The notes under the pieces are model-generated. The model was not told where the DNA came from and did not search any database. It was given only the letters and a program-made list of their open reading frames with translations. Shown piece after piece: positions 11,751 to 24,349 of a stretch of 64,000 bases of DNA. The DNA lies in assembly GCA_033439255.1 (NCBI GenBank), contig CM065879.1:476501-540500 (forward strand), read 5' to 3'. Positions within the stretch are counted from its first letter, which is position 1. The number at the start of each line of letters is the position of its first letter. The DNA comes from Hericium rajendrae (lineage: Eukaryota; Basidiomycota; Agaricomycetes; Russulales; Hericiaceae). The position numbers and the translations under genes are program-made.

Positions 11751-14700
11751 CTACGAGTCCGCCGCCTCCGCCGCCTCGCGCGCCACGCGCTCGTTCACCT
11801 TCGAGCGGTGCTGCCGATTGCGCAGGTGCACATCGAAATTATTAAACGTCTCCCCCGGCCCCGGCATATACAGCTGCCCAACACGCCTCCATCAGCCCAG
11901 CCTGCAGCAGCACAAGAGCAGACAGACGCACCTTCCCCGGGCAGTCCAGACACCGAATGCGCCAGTTCGGCGGGTTCCCCGTCGTCGTGTACCGGAACTC
12001 GACCTTGTCGTCCGGATACTTCGTCAGGCAGTCCTCCCACGCAGCCGTCAGCCACGGCGGCGGCGTCCGCTGCTGCACACACCATCAGCACGATCCCGTC
12101 CGACACGCGCACGACATGTACCTACCTGGGCGGCCTGGACCGGCGACATGGACCCCTCGGGCCCAGGCGGCGCACTCGCGCTCATGTTCTGCATGGGCGA
12201 CGACGGCGCAGGCAGCGGCGACCCCTGCGCGGCAGGCGGCGCCGAGTCCGCCTTGCCCGCGCCGTTAGCCTTCATCGACATCCGCTGCGCAAGCGGAGGC
12301 TCGGACGCGCTCGAGCTGCCACCATCCGAGCCCGGCGAGCGGCGCGGCGCGTCCGCCCACGCGCGCACGGGCGTCTCGGGCTCCGGCGGCGGCGGGTCCT
12401 CCGCCTCCGCCTCCGCCTCCGCAGCGGGCGTCTGCCCCGCGCGCGCGGCGGCCGCACCGCCCTTCTTCTTCGACGCCGACTTGGCCTTCTCCGCCTCGTT
12501 GCGCTGGTTCAGGTGGAAATCGTGATCCGAGTTATACACCACCGGCCGCGGGCGGCGGTGCCGGTGCCAGAACTTGCCTGCACACACTTGTCAGCACCCT
12601 CCGAACCCTATACGCGGAGATAGAGACCACGCACCGCACGTCCCGCACTGCGACTTATCGCCCAGCGGGCCCTTGCGCCTTCCAATCGCAATATCCTCCG
12701 GACACCCGCAATTCGAGCAGTGCCACACCCCATCGATCATATTCGCATGCTGCCCGTCCGCAAACCCCTTCTCCTTCGCCTCGCGCTCGAGCTCCTTCGC
12801 GCGCTTCGCCGAGATCACGCGCGTCGCGCGGCTGTCCGGCGGCGCAACCGTCGGCATCGGCGCGGGCGGGTCGTTCTCGAGCGGCGGCGGCAGCAGCGCC
12901 GCGTCGACCGCCGTCGACGGCGTCGGCGCCTGCACGCCCGCGCGCGCGCGCAGCACCGCGGGCGGCACCGGCGGCGCCCGGAACAGGCCCTTGGGCTTCT
13001 TCTCCTTCGTGGCCTGCGGCGCGGGCGTCGGCGTCGCCATCGGCTGCGGCGTCACCACGGCCGTCCCGTTCTCCGACGCGACCATGTTCGCGATCGTCAG
13101 CGAGGCGGCGGCGGCGGCGGCCCGGCGCGAGGTGGGCGCGGCGGCGGCCTGCTGCAGCGCGAGCACGGCGGGGTCGACGTCGGGGAAGCCGATGGCGGGC
13201 GTGCGGTATGTCTTGGCGGGCTCGCGGTCGGGCAGCGCGACGCCGCGCCGCCCGCGCGTGTTGCGCTTGCGGCGGCGCGTGAGCTCCTTCTCGCGCTCCT
13301 TCTCGTTGCGCTCGATTTCGCTGTCGGAGAGGTAGCCGAGCTGCGGCGTGAACGCGAGGACCTGGTCGAGCGCGCGCGCGCCGGTGTGCACGGGCGAGAG
13401 GAACGCCATGCGCAGGTCGTCGTCCTGCACGGCTGTCCCGTCGGACGGGTGGCCCACGAGGAAGAGCGACTTTTGATACGTCTGTACCTGCTCGCGGATC
13501 GCGTGCGCGATCGCGGTCTTGAACTCACCGCCGAGGCCAAGATCGCGCGTGTACACCTCCGCGAACTGCTCCGGCGACGCGTCCGCGTTCTCGATGTCCC
13601 ATTCGAACTGGTCCTCGAGCTTCAGCGATCCGACGATGATGTCCAACTGCGATCCGAATCAGCAACCAGCCCACATGAACCGCGTCCCACGCACCTTGAT
13701 CACAATGCGCATCTCTTCCGGGAACTCCTTATCGTCCCAGTCCATGCTCGCATCCAGCGCCTCCGGCACGATCGCCGCCCCAGGCCCAAACACGTCCTCC
13801 TCCTTCAACTCCACCTTCCGCCTCTTCCGCCCGGCCCCCACGCCCCGCCGGCGCTTGCGCCCATCCTCCACGCGCCGGCGCCACCCCTCCCACCACGCCG
13901 CCTCCTCCGCGCCCTCCTCGAGCCGCCCAGCCCCCACGTCTACGCGCTCGTCATCCGCCTCCGCGCCGTCCCCGTCCGCAAGCATGTGCGCGCGGAAGTC
14001 CGACAGCTGCTCCTGTATCGCCTTGACGATCGTCCCGTGGTAGCCCGGCGCGAGCTGATAATCGTCCACCACGCTCTGCGCAAACACCTCCGGCGTGATC
14101 ACCGGGTCTGCGCCCCTCATCATCAGCACACATTCCATCTCGAACAAAGCGCAACACGCACCATTCAAATTCCACACGAACGTATCCCGCATCTTCTGGT
14201 GCTCGACGTCAAGCTCGAGCCGGATCGGCACGAGCGTCTCCGCCCTTGCCGCCTCCTCCGGATCCACACTCCTCGGCCTGCCCAACCCCAATCATCAGCC
14301 CCCACCTTCACACGCACGAACAAAAAAGCACTCACAGCCGAAACCCCTCCCGCCGCCCGCGCCGCCGCCCCATCTCGCGCAGCCGCTGCCCAGGATACGT
14401 AACCCCGAACTTCGCGCGCCCATGCCCCTGCACGCGCCGCGCCTCCCCAGGCACCTCCCACCACGCGCCCGCGCCCATGCCCACGCGCCGCGCCTCCTCG
14501 CCCACCCGCGCGCGCATCGCCTTGTACAGCCCCTCGTACGCGCGGTCGCGCCCCGCCCACGCCGCCACGCGCGCCGCGTCCTCCGCGCCCAGCGGCGGCA
14601 GCGGCTTCTCCTCCGGCCCCATCTCCACCTCCTTCCCCCCGTCCCTCTCCTTCCCCCCCTCTTTATCCTTGCTCCCCTCCCTGTCCTTGTTCTTGTCCTT

Positions 14701-15837
14701 CGCGTCCTTCTCGTCCCGCGCGGGCACGACATGCGGCGGGCCCATGAGCCCGCCGCCCGCGCCGCCGAGCAGCCCCGGCGCGGGCGTGCGCTTGCGCGCC
14801 TCGGGCGTCGGCGTGCGCACGGAGCGGTGCGAGTGGCCCGTGCCCGGGCGCGCGGACGGCGGGCGCGGCGGCGGCGGCGGGCGCATCTGCGCGTGCGCGG
14901 GCGTCGCGCTCGGCGGGCGCTCGCGGTCGAAGAGCGGCGGCTGCGCGAAGGCGGGGGGCTGCGGGGTGTGCTGTTGTTGTTGTTGGTGGTGCAGTTGCGG
15001 GGTGTGGTGGAGTGGTTGCTGGTGGTTCATGAAGGGGGTTTGGGGGTGCGAGGGGGTTTGGGGGGAGGTGTGTTGGGTTGGACCTTGGGAGACGGGGGAG
15101 TGATCGGGGTGGAACTGGGCGCGGGACTGGTTTTGGTTGCGCTGGGAGGACGGGGGTCAGTATATGCGCTTCAGAGTGGGAGATGCATGAAGACAGATAC
15201 TCACCGCTGCCATAGCTTGTGCGACGAGACGCGCCTGCATCGCTTGCACCTGCTGCGGCGTCGCGCCCTGCGCCTGCAGCTGTGCGATCTGCGCCGGCGT
15301 CAGCGCGAGCCCACCGCCACCACCACCGCTGCCCCCCATCCCGCCCATATTTCCGCCCATCCCCCCGCCCCCCATATTTCCTCCACCACCCAAGTTCCCG
15401 CCCATCCCACCTCCGCCCATATTCCCCATACCCATATTCATCCCCCCACCCCCACCAAGCCCCATCCCGCCCATGCCAAGACCCTGCCCCATATTCATGC
15501 TCCCAAAGTCGAAATTCATCCCCCCTCCTCCTCCACCGCCGCCACCCATCCCCATCGTGCCCCCACCAATCCCCAACCCCATGTTTCCCATCCCGCCCAT
15601 ATTCATCCCGCTGCCGCCCCCGCCCATCCCCATCCCCATGTTCATCCCCATCCCGCCGAGCCCGCCCATGTCGAACTGGCCCGGCCCGCGCGACCCCGGC
15701 CGCTGCTGCTGCTGCTGTTGTTGTTGTTGTAGAAACTTCTGCTGCTGTTGCTGCTGCTGGAGGAGCGCGGGGTTCATGTGCGCGGGGAATTGTTGTTGTT
15801 GTGGCTGTTGTTGCTGGTGGTGCTGGAAGCCGTCCAT
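11751..15837 (-). CDS. snf5: SNF5/SMARCB1-family remodeler subunit with GATA-type finger
   Basis: Core subunit of SWI/SNF- or RSC-type nucleosome remodelers. Seven exons join in frame to 1249 residues: 15205-15837, 14336-15141, 13695-14277, 12635-13646, 12126-12577, 11932-12072 and 11751-11873. Residues 1-210 are poly-Q and Gly/Met/Asn-rich, and residues 211-470 are Pro/Gln-rich and charged, as expected of a disordered activation-type N-terminus. The SNF5 domain follows in two repeats (ELDVEHQKMRDTF from about 500; DIIVGSLKLEDQFEWDIEN from about 675). A GATA-like zinc finger (CSNC...CGTCG) lies near 985-1015 and is split by an intron. The C-terminal block contains RIRCLDCPGK and a basic end. 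The GC-rich coding sequence leaves long false frames on the other strand. The assignment is firm; membership of SWI/SNF rather than RSC is open. Confidence 0.9.
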
Positions 15838-17084
15838 GGTCGCGCGTTAGGTGTGTTGAGCGCGGCGCGCTCGAGTTTTGATAAGTTAGAGTTGTTATGG
15901 CAGATTCGTCTGCGGAGGTGAGCAGGTTAGGTACTGTATGATGCGGCCCGGCATTGCAGAAGAAGAAACACCAGCGCAGTATGTGCGCTATTCAGAGCAA
16001 TCGCGCACGGGCCGCTCTGCAGGCGTTGCGCATCCGCTGCGAACGAAAACGTGCATGCACATGTACTCTGGGAACAAGAAGAGATTGCAGGCGACGCGGG
16101 CGCGCTTTACCTCGCACGTCCGCGCGGCAGACTAGCTAGTGCACAGGACGCGCCGCGAGACATTGCTCGTCCGCGCGAAACAGACAGACTAGAGGCAACA
16201 GCAGACGAAAGACCACTGAACGCACCTGGACGTCAAATGTTCAATTTCGTAGACTTTCGTATCTATAGTGTTCAAGGTATGCGTCTGCGATGCAAGAAGT
16301 GACCTCGCGTGAGTGGACGCAAAGTAAAGCACAGGCGTCCGAACACACCTCAAAGTTCGCACCCGCTTTCGTCGGATTCCTGGACGCGAGGGTCTATGTC
16401 GGTACGTGACCCAAAGAGAAAGTCGGGTAGACGCACGTGGACAAAGCGTAAGCCGGCGGCCTCAAGAGCCGCTGGTCGTGCTTGCGCGTATCAGGCGCTC
16501 TAGAGGGAGGGAGGGGACACAAGTTAGCGCCGGACGGGACAGAGAGGACGGGAAGGGCGCACGGGTGGACGGGCCGGTGTTCTGTCGGGAGGGGAGGGAG
16601 GGCGGGATTGATGGCGGGCTGGAGGGGCCAAGTCAGCACGGGAACGACAGCCTGCGTCATCGGGACATGCGGGAAGGGATCGGGGAAGGGAAGACCAGAC
16701 TCACCTCCGCTGGTCTCTCGCTGTCTGCGGCGGGCAAGCCTGCGCTCCAAAACGTGACAAGACGCGAAATAAAGGGGCGAGACAGAAATCGTGATCTGCA
16801 GAGGCTGCACTCACGCTGCGGCTGCTGGGTAGAGGGCGTCCTTCACAGCAGATCGATTCCACCTCAACACACAAGTCACACAGTGACTCAGCACGTCACG
16901 TCACCCCTCGCTCGCGCACGGACGCGTCGTCGCTCATGCACAAGGAGGGACGGTGCACACCTGCATTTCCTGCGAACGGCTCGCTCGTACGGACGGACGC
17001 AGAGGAGGGCGTCGGGAAGGGGATGCATGACGGAATAAGGAGGGCCTCCCGGCGGCCAGATCTCTCCCCAGATCTCAGATCGGT
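15838..17084. other. Gene-poor interval upstream of SNF5
   Basis: No supported gene. The first part is presumably the SNF5 promoter. Around 16500-16700 it is G/A-rich on the plus strand. Open frames here have no recognisable domain and unnatural composition. Confidence 0.4.
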
Positions 17085-17520
17085 GACTTCACGGCTGCTG
17101 TCGCCGCACCATCTCTTCATCTCCCGCCGTCTTCCCCCCATATTGCCCCCTCCCACGTCTCCCACCAGGTGTGCCGTCTCCCGTTCTGAGATGCTGACGT
17201 GCCTGCAAACTTAGATGCCTCTCCTTCGGAGACTTCCGCGCCCCCGAGATGCCCGAGGCTGCGCGAATACCACTCGACGGCGGATATATATTGCGACCAC
17301 GGACATCGCCCTTTGCCGTCCCTCTCTGTCTTCTCTGGTAACTGCGATGGACAACCGGAACCGCGGACGTGTCCTTAGTCGAACACAGGAGCTTCACGCG
17401 GGCGCTCCGCGTCATTTCTGCCGCGCATCCCGGCCATCCGGGACATCGACCGAGAAATATACTACAGCGCACATTCGCGCACTCTCCAGCAGCAGCACCG
17501 CGGATTGCTGATAGAAGCTG
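17085..17520. repeat. Degenerate direct repeat, copy 1
   Basis: It begins GTGACTTCACGGCTGCTGTC, the same 20 bases that begin copy 3 at 19612. Shared blocks continue for about 400 bp, including TCCCGTTCTGAGATG, AGATGCCCGA, the CGGGCGCTC region and CTCTCCAG. The copies differ by many substitutions and indels. The origin is not identified. Confidence 0.6.
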
Positions 17521-17639
17521 CATTGGATATGTCGATGCAATTGAGTCCATGCCTCTAGGCTTCGACGTCTTGTCGACGCCATTCGGGGGATCGCCCCTGC
17601 CGCGTCCTAGCCCTGTGCAACGACCCGACCCTGTCCGGA

Positions 17640-17925
17640 ACGCTCATGCCCACCATCGCCTTCCCATTGAGTGGGTCCACGAGCCATCCGCGCCCCCAAG
17701 ATGGCCGACGGCGCGAAATACCATTGACGGTTGGTATATGTATAGTGCGACCGGGGACGGTGCCCTTTGCCGTCCCTCCCTGTCTCCTTTGTTCAAACTG
17801 TTGCTACCATACACAACAGGAACCCTGTCCGCGTCCACAATCGAACACAGGCGTTCCATGCGGATGCTCGCGTCACTTACGGTCCTCGGGACATCAACCC
17901 AGAAGCTTTCTGCAGCGCACATACG
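17640..17925. repeat. Degenerate direct repeat, copy 2 (partial)
   Basis: It shares the central part of copies 1 and 3: CATCCGCGCCCCCAAGATG, CGGCGCGAAATACCA, TTTGCCGTCCCTCCCTGTC and the CTCGGGACAT block. It lacks the start of the repeat. Confidence 0.5.
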
Positions 17926-18199
17926 CCGCTAGGACGCGTATCAGACCCGTGGATCTAATGCAGCGAGTCTGCTTCATTTCATCGAGACCATCCGGTGGAG
18001 CGAGGGATTGCCCGCCTGCGCGTTCTCCCTTGTGCAATTAATGACCAGGAGCGCTCTCTACCGTCTCGTCGGCAGAGTCCACGAACCGCAGCGCCACCTC
18101 ACTCCCCACCCTTCCCGCACCTCCAACGCAAGACACCTGTCAAGGTCCACGCAATCCGGCGCACCTATCTGCAGTCATGGTCCCCGCGGAGACTCGACT

Positions 18200-19010
18200 G
18201 ACACCAGGCGCTCGTACATAGACCATTCTTCTCGTCACACGATGGCTGACCCCATGCTTTGGAAGTCCGTTCTTGTTGGTATTGATTGCTGAGAAGGGCG
18301 TACGGACGCGAAGACGCATGTGTTGGGAATGGCTCGCAGATGCGAAGTCTGTCCGTTTGTCAGTCGTCTGCGTTAAACGTGGGTCGTGGTCATGTTGGGG
18401 AACGTGATTCGCGATGTACGCGAATGTCACGACTCCCCTATTCCTATGAAATGCCTCACGCTTTTGCGTTCCATGTCCGTGGAAGACACATGGGCCGACA
18501 CCGATACACCGCAGCGAAATCCCATCAGCGGCCAGATCATCGAACGGCGCGGGGCGTCTTCAGCATGAAACGATGTTTCTGGCAAACGGAAGAGCACCCC
18601 TCACTCCAGTATTCAGCGAGGTAAAGGCACATCGGTACTGCTTACCTGTTCTTACACCGCAACGTCTGGACGCCTCTCAATACCCGGGAGGACGCCGAAC
18701 TCCGCAGCCTAGATTACGATAGAAATCGAGAATGCGGCGCACGGTTCGAGCGCTGCTTTTCGTGCGTCTAGAGACTGGATCGCGGGTCGGACTCCGGATG
18801 CCCAGCGACGTTTATGAACTTGGTAGTCTGCGATCGGAGACACCCGTCGACAGGCGTACATCCTGCGGTCGTCCGCGCCCCTTCCATCGTGTCGCTGGCG
18901 TGCATAGGCGATCAAATGCAATGGAAGACACGAACTACACCCGCTCCGGGTCGTTTCTCCACGCCAACCCGTGCTTCGAGCATGGGCCCACGGGCAGGCG
19001 CACTCCATTT
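18200..19010 (-). pseudogene. Decayed fragment of the methyltransferase-like gene
   Basis: By eye this stretch aligns in the same order and orientation with about 21240-21990 of the methyltransferase-like gene at 20259-23346. Matching blocks include GATGGCTG/AATTCCATGCTTT, TTGCTGAGAAG, the ACACATATGG/GCCGACACCGA region, AGCGGCCAGATC, GTCTTCAGCATGAA, GCGGGTCGGACTCCGGATG and CGACAGGCGTACATC. Stops and indels break every frame. It is a non-functional duplicate of the BAH-like and catalytic-core part of the gene. Confidence 0.7.
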
Positions 19011-19608
19011 GCGATATGGCAACCGGTCAGGACTTTCTACCACGATCTTCGCCTCTGAATATCGTTTGCTAGACATGGGACGTGAACGTTTCGGTGCGCC
19101 GTCTCTATCGACCGGTTTTGATATCTTCCAATTCGAAACCGCAGACTTCACTCATATCTAAGAACAAATTCCGGTGGCACGTAATACTGTATCGTCACCG
19201 TGGCAAGGCTGTTCAACATGGTATGTTTTCTATATCCGAGTATAAGATATTACACAACCATAAAAGACAAATCTGCACGCTGTCCTGTATTCCAGAAAAG
19301 TCCACGACCATCAAATACATCACGCACTCGTCATACTCATCAACGTGCTTAAAAAGCTCTGAGATCAGAGGCGCACCGCAAGCCTACATGGGTCCTTCTT
19401 CGACTCGGTCTTCCAACTACCTTTCGACACCCGATATAACCTCTCCAGGACGATCTCGCTGAGATCCGCCACATTCGCGGCAGGCCACCTGGGCTTTTCC
19501 TGTGCGACAAGTAACATCAAAAAATACGGCTCCTTATCCTGTGAATTCGTTGACACTTCGGAACACCTCAAGGACCTCCAAATTCTGGGCGGCTAGGTCA
19601 GCAACCGT

Positions 19609-20020
19609 GACCAGTGACTTCACGGCTGCTGTCGCCGCACCATCCATTCATGCCATTCCTTTCCATTTTCCTCCTAGCATGCCTCTTGCTGTTTCCCGTT
19701 CTGAGATGCGGACGTACCGTGCAAACTTAAGTTCTCTCGTTTGGAGACATCCGCGTCCCCTAGATGCCCGAAACGGCGCGAATTACTACGATGGTGGATG
19801 GATATTGCGACTGGCCGAGAACACCTTTTTCCGTCTCTCCCTCTTTCTCCTCTCTTGTTGGCATGGACCAGGAGAGGCAAATCGGTGTCCGTGTCCGCGT
19901 TCACAATCGGACATCGCAGTTCCACGCGGGCGCTCTGCGTCATTCTACTATGCACCGATCCTCGGGACATTGATTAAAGACATGTTATGAAGCGTCTCTT
20001 CACGCGCTCTCCAGAATCAA
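19609..20020. repeat. Degenerate direct repeat, copy 3
   Basis: Third copy of the repeat starting at 17085, opening with the same 20 bases at 19612. It shares TTTCCCGTTCTGAGATG, GCAAACTTA, CCGCGTCCCC, CACGCGGGCGCTC and CGCTCTCCAGA. It is separated from copies 1 and 2 by the methyltransferase-like fragment. No coding capacity is recognised. Confidence 0.6.
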
Positions 20021-20258
20021 CATCCCGACTGCGCGTAGGACTTGCATCTGTATGCGGATCTCGCTGAGCCAGGTATCTACCATCACGCCTATAGGAGTGA
20101 GACTCGACGTTTTTCCGACTCTCGTCAATGCAATTCAGTGGATCGATGGATTAGCTCATTGGGTCTACAGGTCACAACTAGTAGATCATCTCAGGATACA
20201 GGACCGCGAATGCCTAGGTCATGATACAAAGCTGGGATGCCCGTCCGAGGACAAGCGT

Positions 20259-23200
20259 CTACACCAGCTCCAGCCTGACTCGCTTCGACGGCCGTCCTTC
20301 GGCGACATCGGATACCGTCTCAGCATCGCCGTCCTCATCCTCAGGATACATTCTCTTTTCACCCGAGGTGCCCTCTCCCAGCCTAGGCTCGCGCTCCTCC
20401 GCCTTGATCCCTTCCTCCTTGACCTCCATCTTTTCCATCTCCGGGACCCCGAGCGCCAGGTGCGGATACTGCTCTAGCAGCACGTCGCGCACGCACAGCG
20501 CCACCGCGCGCACGAGCAGCGGCGGGACGGCGCTCGCTATCTGCCTGTATTGCTCGGCCTGCCACCCCGCAAACCGGTGCAGGTCCTGTCAACGCCTTCA
20601 ACAACCTTAAATCCGAAACGCAAGTACACATAAGACGCACGGGGAACGACGCGATGCGCGCGAGCTCGCGTGGTGTCAACAGTTCGTTCGGATACTCTGC
20701 ACGGCAGACGTCAATTATCCGAGCCATGGCGTGCCTGCGGAAAACGTACTAGGATGGCGTGATGGCCAGCGGCCGGTCGGTCCTGCCAGTAAAGCTGCGA
20801 GCCCGGATTAGCTACACGACCCCAAAACGAATTCATATACCCAGTCGAACACACCTCGACACGGCTTATCATAGTCCAACACTGGTCCCTCTTCTATGAA
20901 GTCCGTGGACCAGCCGGTGGTATGATGCGCCATATTCGGCCCGTCCTCTGCTCCGAGCTCGACAGCATACTCGCTCGGCGGCGGCAGCTCCAGCCCAGGC
21001 GCGGACGCCGGAACCGTGCAGAAGACACTGTGGCCCGCGCCCGACGCGCGCGGGTTGCGCCACTCTAGATCCTGGATCGCGTCGCGCACGGTGACGAAAG
21101 GCTGCAGCCCGGGGCCGGCATACTCGAGCGCGAGATCGCCGTGCGTCTGCGCGGGCCAGGCGGGAAGGCGCAGCCCGCTGCGTGCGGCGAGTATTATGAA
21201 GCGGCCGCAGTTCGTCGCGATGCCGTATTCGGCGGGGTTGAGGTACTTGTATGTGAGCGAGTACTGGCGCGACAGGATGGCTAATTCCATGCTTTGAAAG
21301 TCCTTTCGGTAGTGGTTGCTGAGAAGAGCCTAGGATGCAAGTGAGCATGCTGGGCGTAAACATGCTTAGGGAAGCTTACAGGCGCAAAGTCCATAAGCTT
21401 GTCATTCGTCTATATCAGGTCTGAACCGTCACAACAATGAAGAACGCGACTCACAACATACACGGGCTGCACGACGTCAATCGCCTGCCCGATTATTTTG
21501 AAATGCCCCACGCTCTTGACTTTCTGAACTTGGAGGTCGTCTGCTGAAGACACATATGGCGCCGACACCGACAGCATAGCGACGCGCCCCGGCGACGCAA
21601 TCTTACCAGCGGCCAGATCGTCCAACAATACGCGGACGTCCTCAGCATGAAGCGGAGCCTCCGGGAAATTAAGCTAGCCCAATTCTCACTCAGCATTCAT
21701 CCCAATAAAGGCACAGCGTTATCACTTACCTGCCAGCTCATCGCGGCGTCCGGATGGTTCTCCACGCCTGCGAGGACGCTGAACCCCGCCGCCTCAAAGC
21801 CGCGGGCAACCGCGCCGCACCCCGCATAGAAATCGACGAACGTGCCGTACGGCTCGAGCTCTGGCTTTGGCGCGTCGAGGACTTCAGGCGACGCGGACCG
21901 CGGGTCGAACTCCGGATGACCAGCGAAGCTCACAAATTTGACCGTCTTCCGAGCGGAGTCGCCCATCATCGCAAAGCGACAGGCGTACATCTTGGGATCA
22001 CCTGGCGCAAAGTGCAAGTCGTCTGTGGGCAGCGCGCCAAGGCGGATCTGGACCTCGGCATCAGGGCCGTCGGGATGAATCGAGTTGCAGAAGATTCGGG
22101 CACAGTCGACGCCCTGTACGACGACGCGACCGGATGGCGGCTCGATGAGCATGATCAGCTCGTCGTTGTCGTTCGGCTCTCGTGCTTGCGCAAATCGTGC
22201 AGAGGCCCAGATGTACCGCGCAGCGTGGATGTATGTGAGTGCCCCGGCCTGCGAGGTTAGGATCTGGTGGATCTTCAGGACTTGCTGCGTATTGTCCAAA
22301 GTAACTCTGTATGCGTGGCCGACGACAATTTTGAGTCCATCAAGAATACACTCCCCGCTGTCGTTGACATCGTTGTATTCAGCTTCCATGAGCTCTTCGT
22401 TCACTTCCATGTAAGGGCCGAAGAACGCCGAGAGTTCATCCTTCAACAAAGTCCCAGCGTCAGTAGATGCTATAGACGAAGCAGAAAAAGCGGAATACAT
22501 ACATGCAAGCGAGTCAGACCGCTCTGGGCAGTACCTTCATTTACGTCAATATCGCTGTTTGGAGGGTTCAGAAGGGCTCGGCCATCTTCGACATCAAAGT
22601 CGTCATGCGACTGAACATCCGGCCCATCATCGGAAAACGGGCTTGCAATATCGAGGTCCGGTTCGGGAGGAACATGAGGATTGGTAGAGGTGCTGTTGGA
22701 TGAGACTCGAGAACACTCGCTGCTGGTTGAGGCTCAGGAACACTCGCTGGTGGTTGAAGTTCAGGAAGACTCGCCACCGGTCGAGGCTCGGAAAGATCTG
22801 ATGTCGACTGAGGCTCGGGAAGACTTGCTACTGGTTGCGGCACGGGAAGACTTGCTGCTAGTCGAGATGGTACGGGAGGACTTGCTGTTGGTTGAAGCAC
22901 GGGAGGACTTGCTGCTGGTTGAGACACGGAAGGAGTCGCGGCGGATATACTCTCGACACGACGCCGCTGCGGCAACTCTTCAGTAATGCGCGATCTTCTA
23001 GCTGCTGTTGTTTGGCGTATGGTATCCCGGTTTACAGGAACCTCAGTTGTGTGAACACTTTTTACCCCATCTTCTGCGCAAGAATCGAGCCAAATGGCGG
23101 TGAGGGTTCTCAGGCTGTCCCCGCACCGCGCGTTGACCCTAAATTCCGGGACAGGAAATTTCCAGGTTATCAGGATGTCCTGGAGTGATGAGCGAATGTC

Positions 23201-23346
23201 CGCTCGCGGCGTTTGCACTCGGTGACCAGTGAATATTCTTAACAGGACACAGACTCACGTCGATTTTCTCTAAGTCGATGCGCTGGGGTTAAGTTCACTG
23301 GAGCTCGGACCCTTGACCCTACAGTAACTCTTTTCTTGACCACCAT
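20259..23346 (-). CDS. C5-DNA-methyltransferase-like protein, catalytic motif lost (possible pseudogene)
   Basis: Family: DNA (cytosine-5) methyltransferases. Exons traced: 23259-23346, 23217 to about 22503 (a frame change inside a Pro/Ser-repeat stretch is unresolved), 21730-22440, 21455-21673, 21380-21409, 21329 to about 20837, then 20600-20720 and a last exon ending 20259. A BAH-like segment (KIVVGHAYRVTLD ... MLIEPPSGR) precedes motif I, FVDFYAGCGAVARGFEAAG. The last motif, YRQIASAVPPLL, is intact. Where PPCQ should be, the frame reads SAPYVSS; ENV is absent; the QxRxR position reads ATNCGR. Joining 20830 to 20700 without an intron meets one TAG. A decayed duplicate lies at 18.2-19.0 kb. 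It is either a catalytically dead relative or a young pseudogene. Confidence 0.7.
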
Positions 23347-24349
23347 GCCCCCTGCCTCTGCCCCCCGCCGTCGTCTGGATCAGCCGCCCTCCTTCGTCCA
23401 TCATTGGCTTCACCACCACTTCCACCTTGTGCTTGTTTCCTTAGTCACAGTACTGGTGAGTGGCCTTTCGTGTGGCGCTTTGGCGGCGATTGGCGACGTG
23501 TGAACTGCCAGACCTGCAGGCTTCCTTTTGGCAACAGGACGTTTTGGTTCCGCTCAGGTGAGCTAAGTTATCTACCTGAGAAGGGAGTGCTCGGATTGAA
23601 TTTAACGAGGTAAGTATGACTTCGCTGTGTACAGACTTTGATGTCCGCATACAAGCGCATATATTTGTACTAACGGCCGAACCGCCACTCATGAGGGCAC
23701 TTAGAAGACAGTGGCAAGTGCAGGTGGGAACTATATGCCCAACAGATGTCCACTGTGAGTACGTCTCCACTCATAATGCTCCCGAATGGTGGTGAGTCCC
23801 CGGTATGCCGTAGTTCGGTACGTTCTTCCACATTTCTCTGCGATTATTTGCGCGCCGCATCGTAACGGGTACACAAGCGCTGCGCTGCGGACTTTCCGTG
23901 CCGTCCACGACAAGTTTAATGACCTATAGGTACGTGATTGTCCGTTATTCATGTTGTGATGTCACGGAGGCGACGGATCACCTGTATGCGCGCCGGGGTT
24001 CACATTAACCTTGCTTTCTCGTTAACCTTGCTTTCTCGACTTACTCGCTCGGGGTGTGTGCGTTTATATTCTGAATCTACTTTTAGTGGAATAAATATAT
24101 TTCTGTCTCATGTGTATGAGAGTTGTATAAGAGGAGCAGATAAATTCTATAATAAACAATCGATATAATCCAAGCAATATGAGCAAGGATGCGGATGCAT
24201 CGAGGACACTTCAAATGAACATTCGCCTGAAATCGACCGGGCATACAGACAGACGGGCGGGTTTCCTGCCAATGTTCTCCGAATGATTCAAAGTATCATT
24301 CGCCTGTCATTAGTGATTTCCCAGCAATGACCGGGCAGGAAATTAGGGC
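23347..24349. other. Intergenic, no gene recognised
   Basis: This stretch lies upstream of the methyltransferase-like gene and downstream of the minus-strand gene at 24350. It has a perfect tandem 17-mer (TTAACCTTGCTTTCTCG twice, 24006-24039) and an A/T-rich stretch from about 24080 to 24170. No open frame is convincing. Confidence 0.4.

Noticed and set aside
12720-15732. Very long Arg/Pro/Ala-rich open frames on the plus strand
   Set aside because: They lie antisense to SNF5 exons; high GC content removes stops. Composition is not protein-like and the minus-strand gene explains the region.
16406-17038. 210-residue plus-strand frame upstream of SNF5
   Set aside because: Basic low-complexity composition without any motif, overlapping other equally open frames.
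23404-24168. Small open frames on both strands between the methyltransferase-like and FN3-like genes
   Set aside because: Short, with no domain, no consistent splice pattern and partly A/T-rich; no support for a gene.
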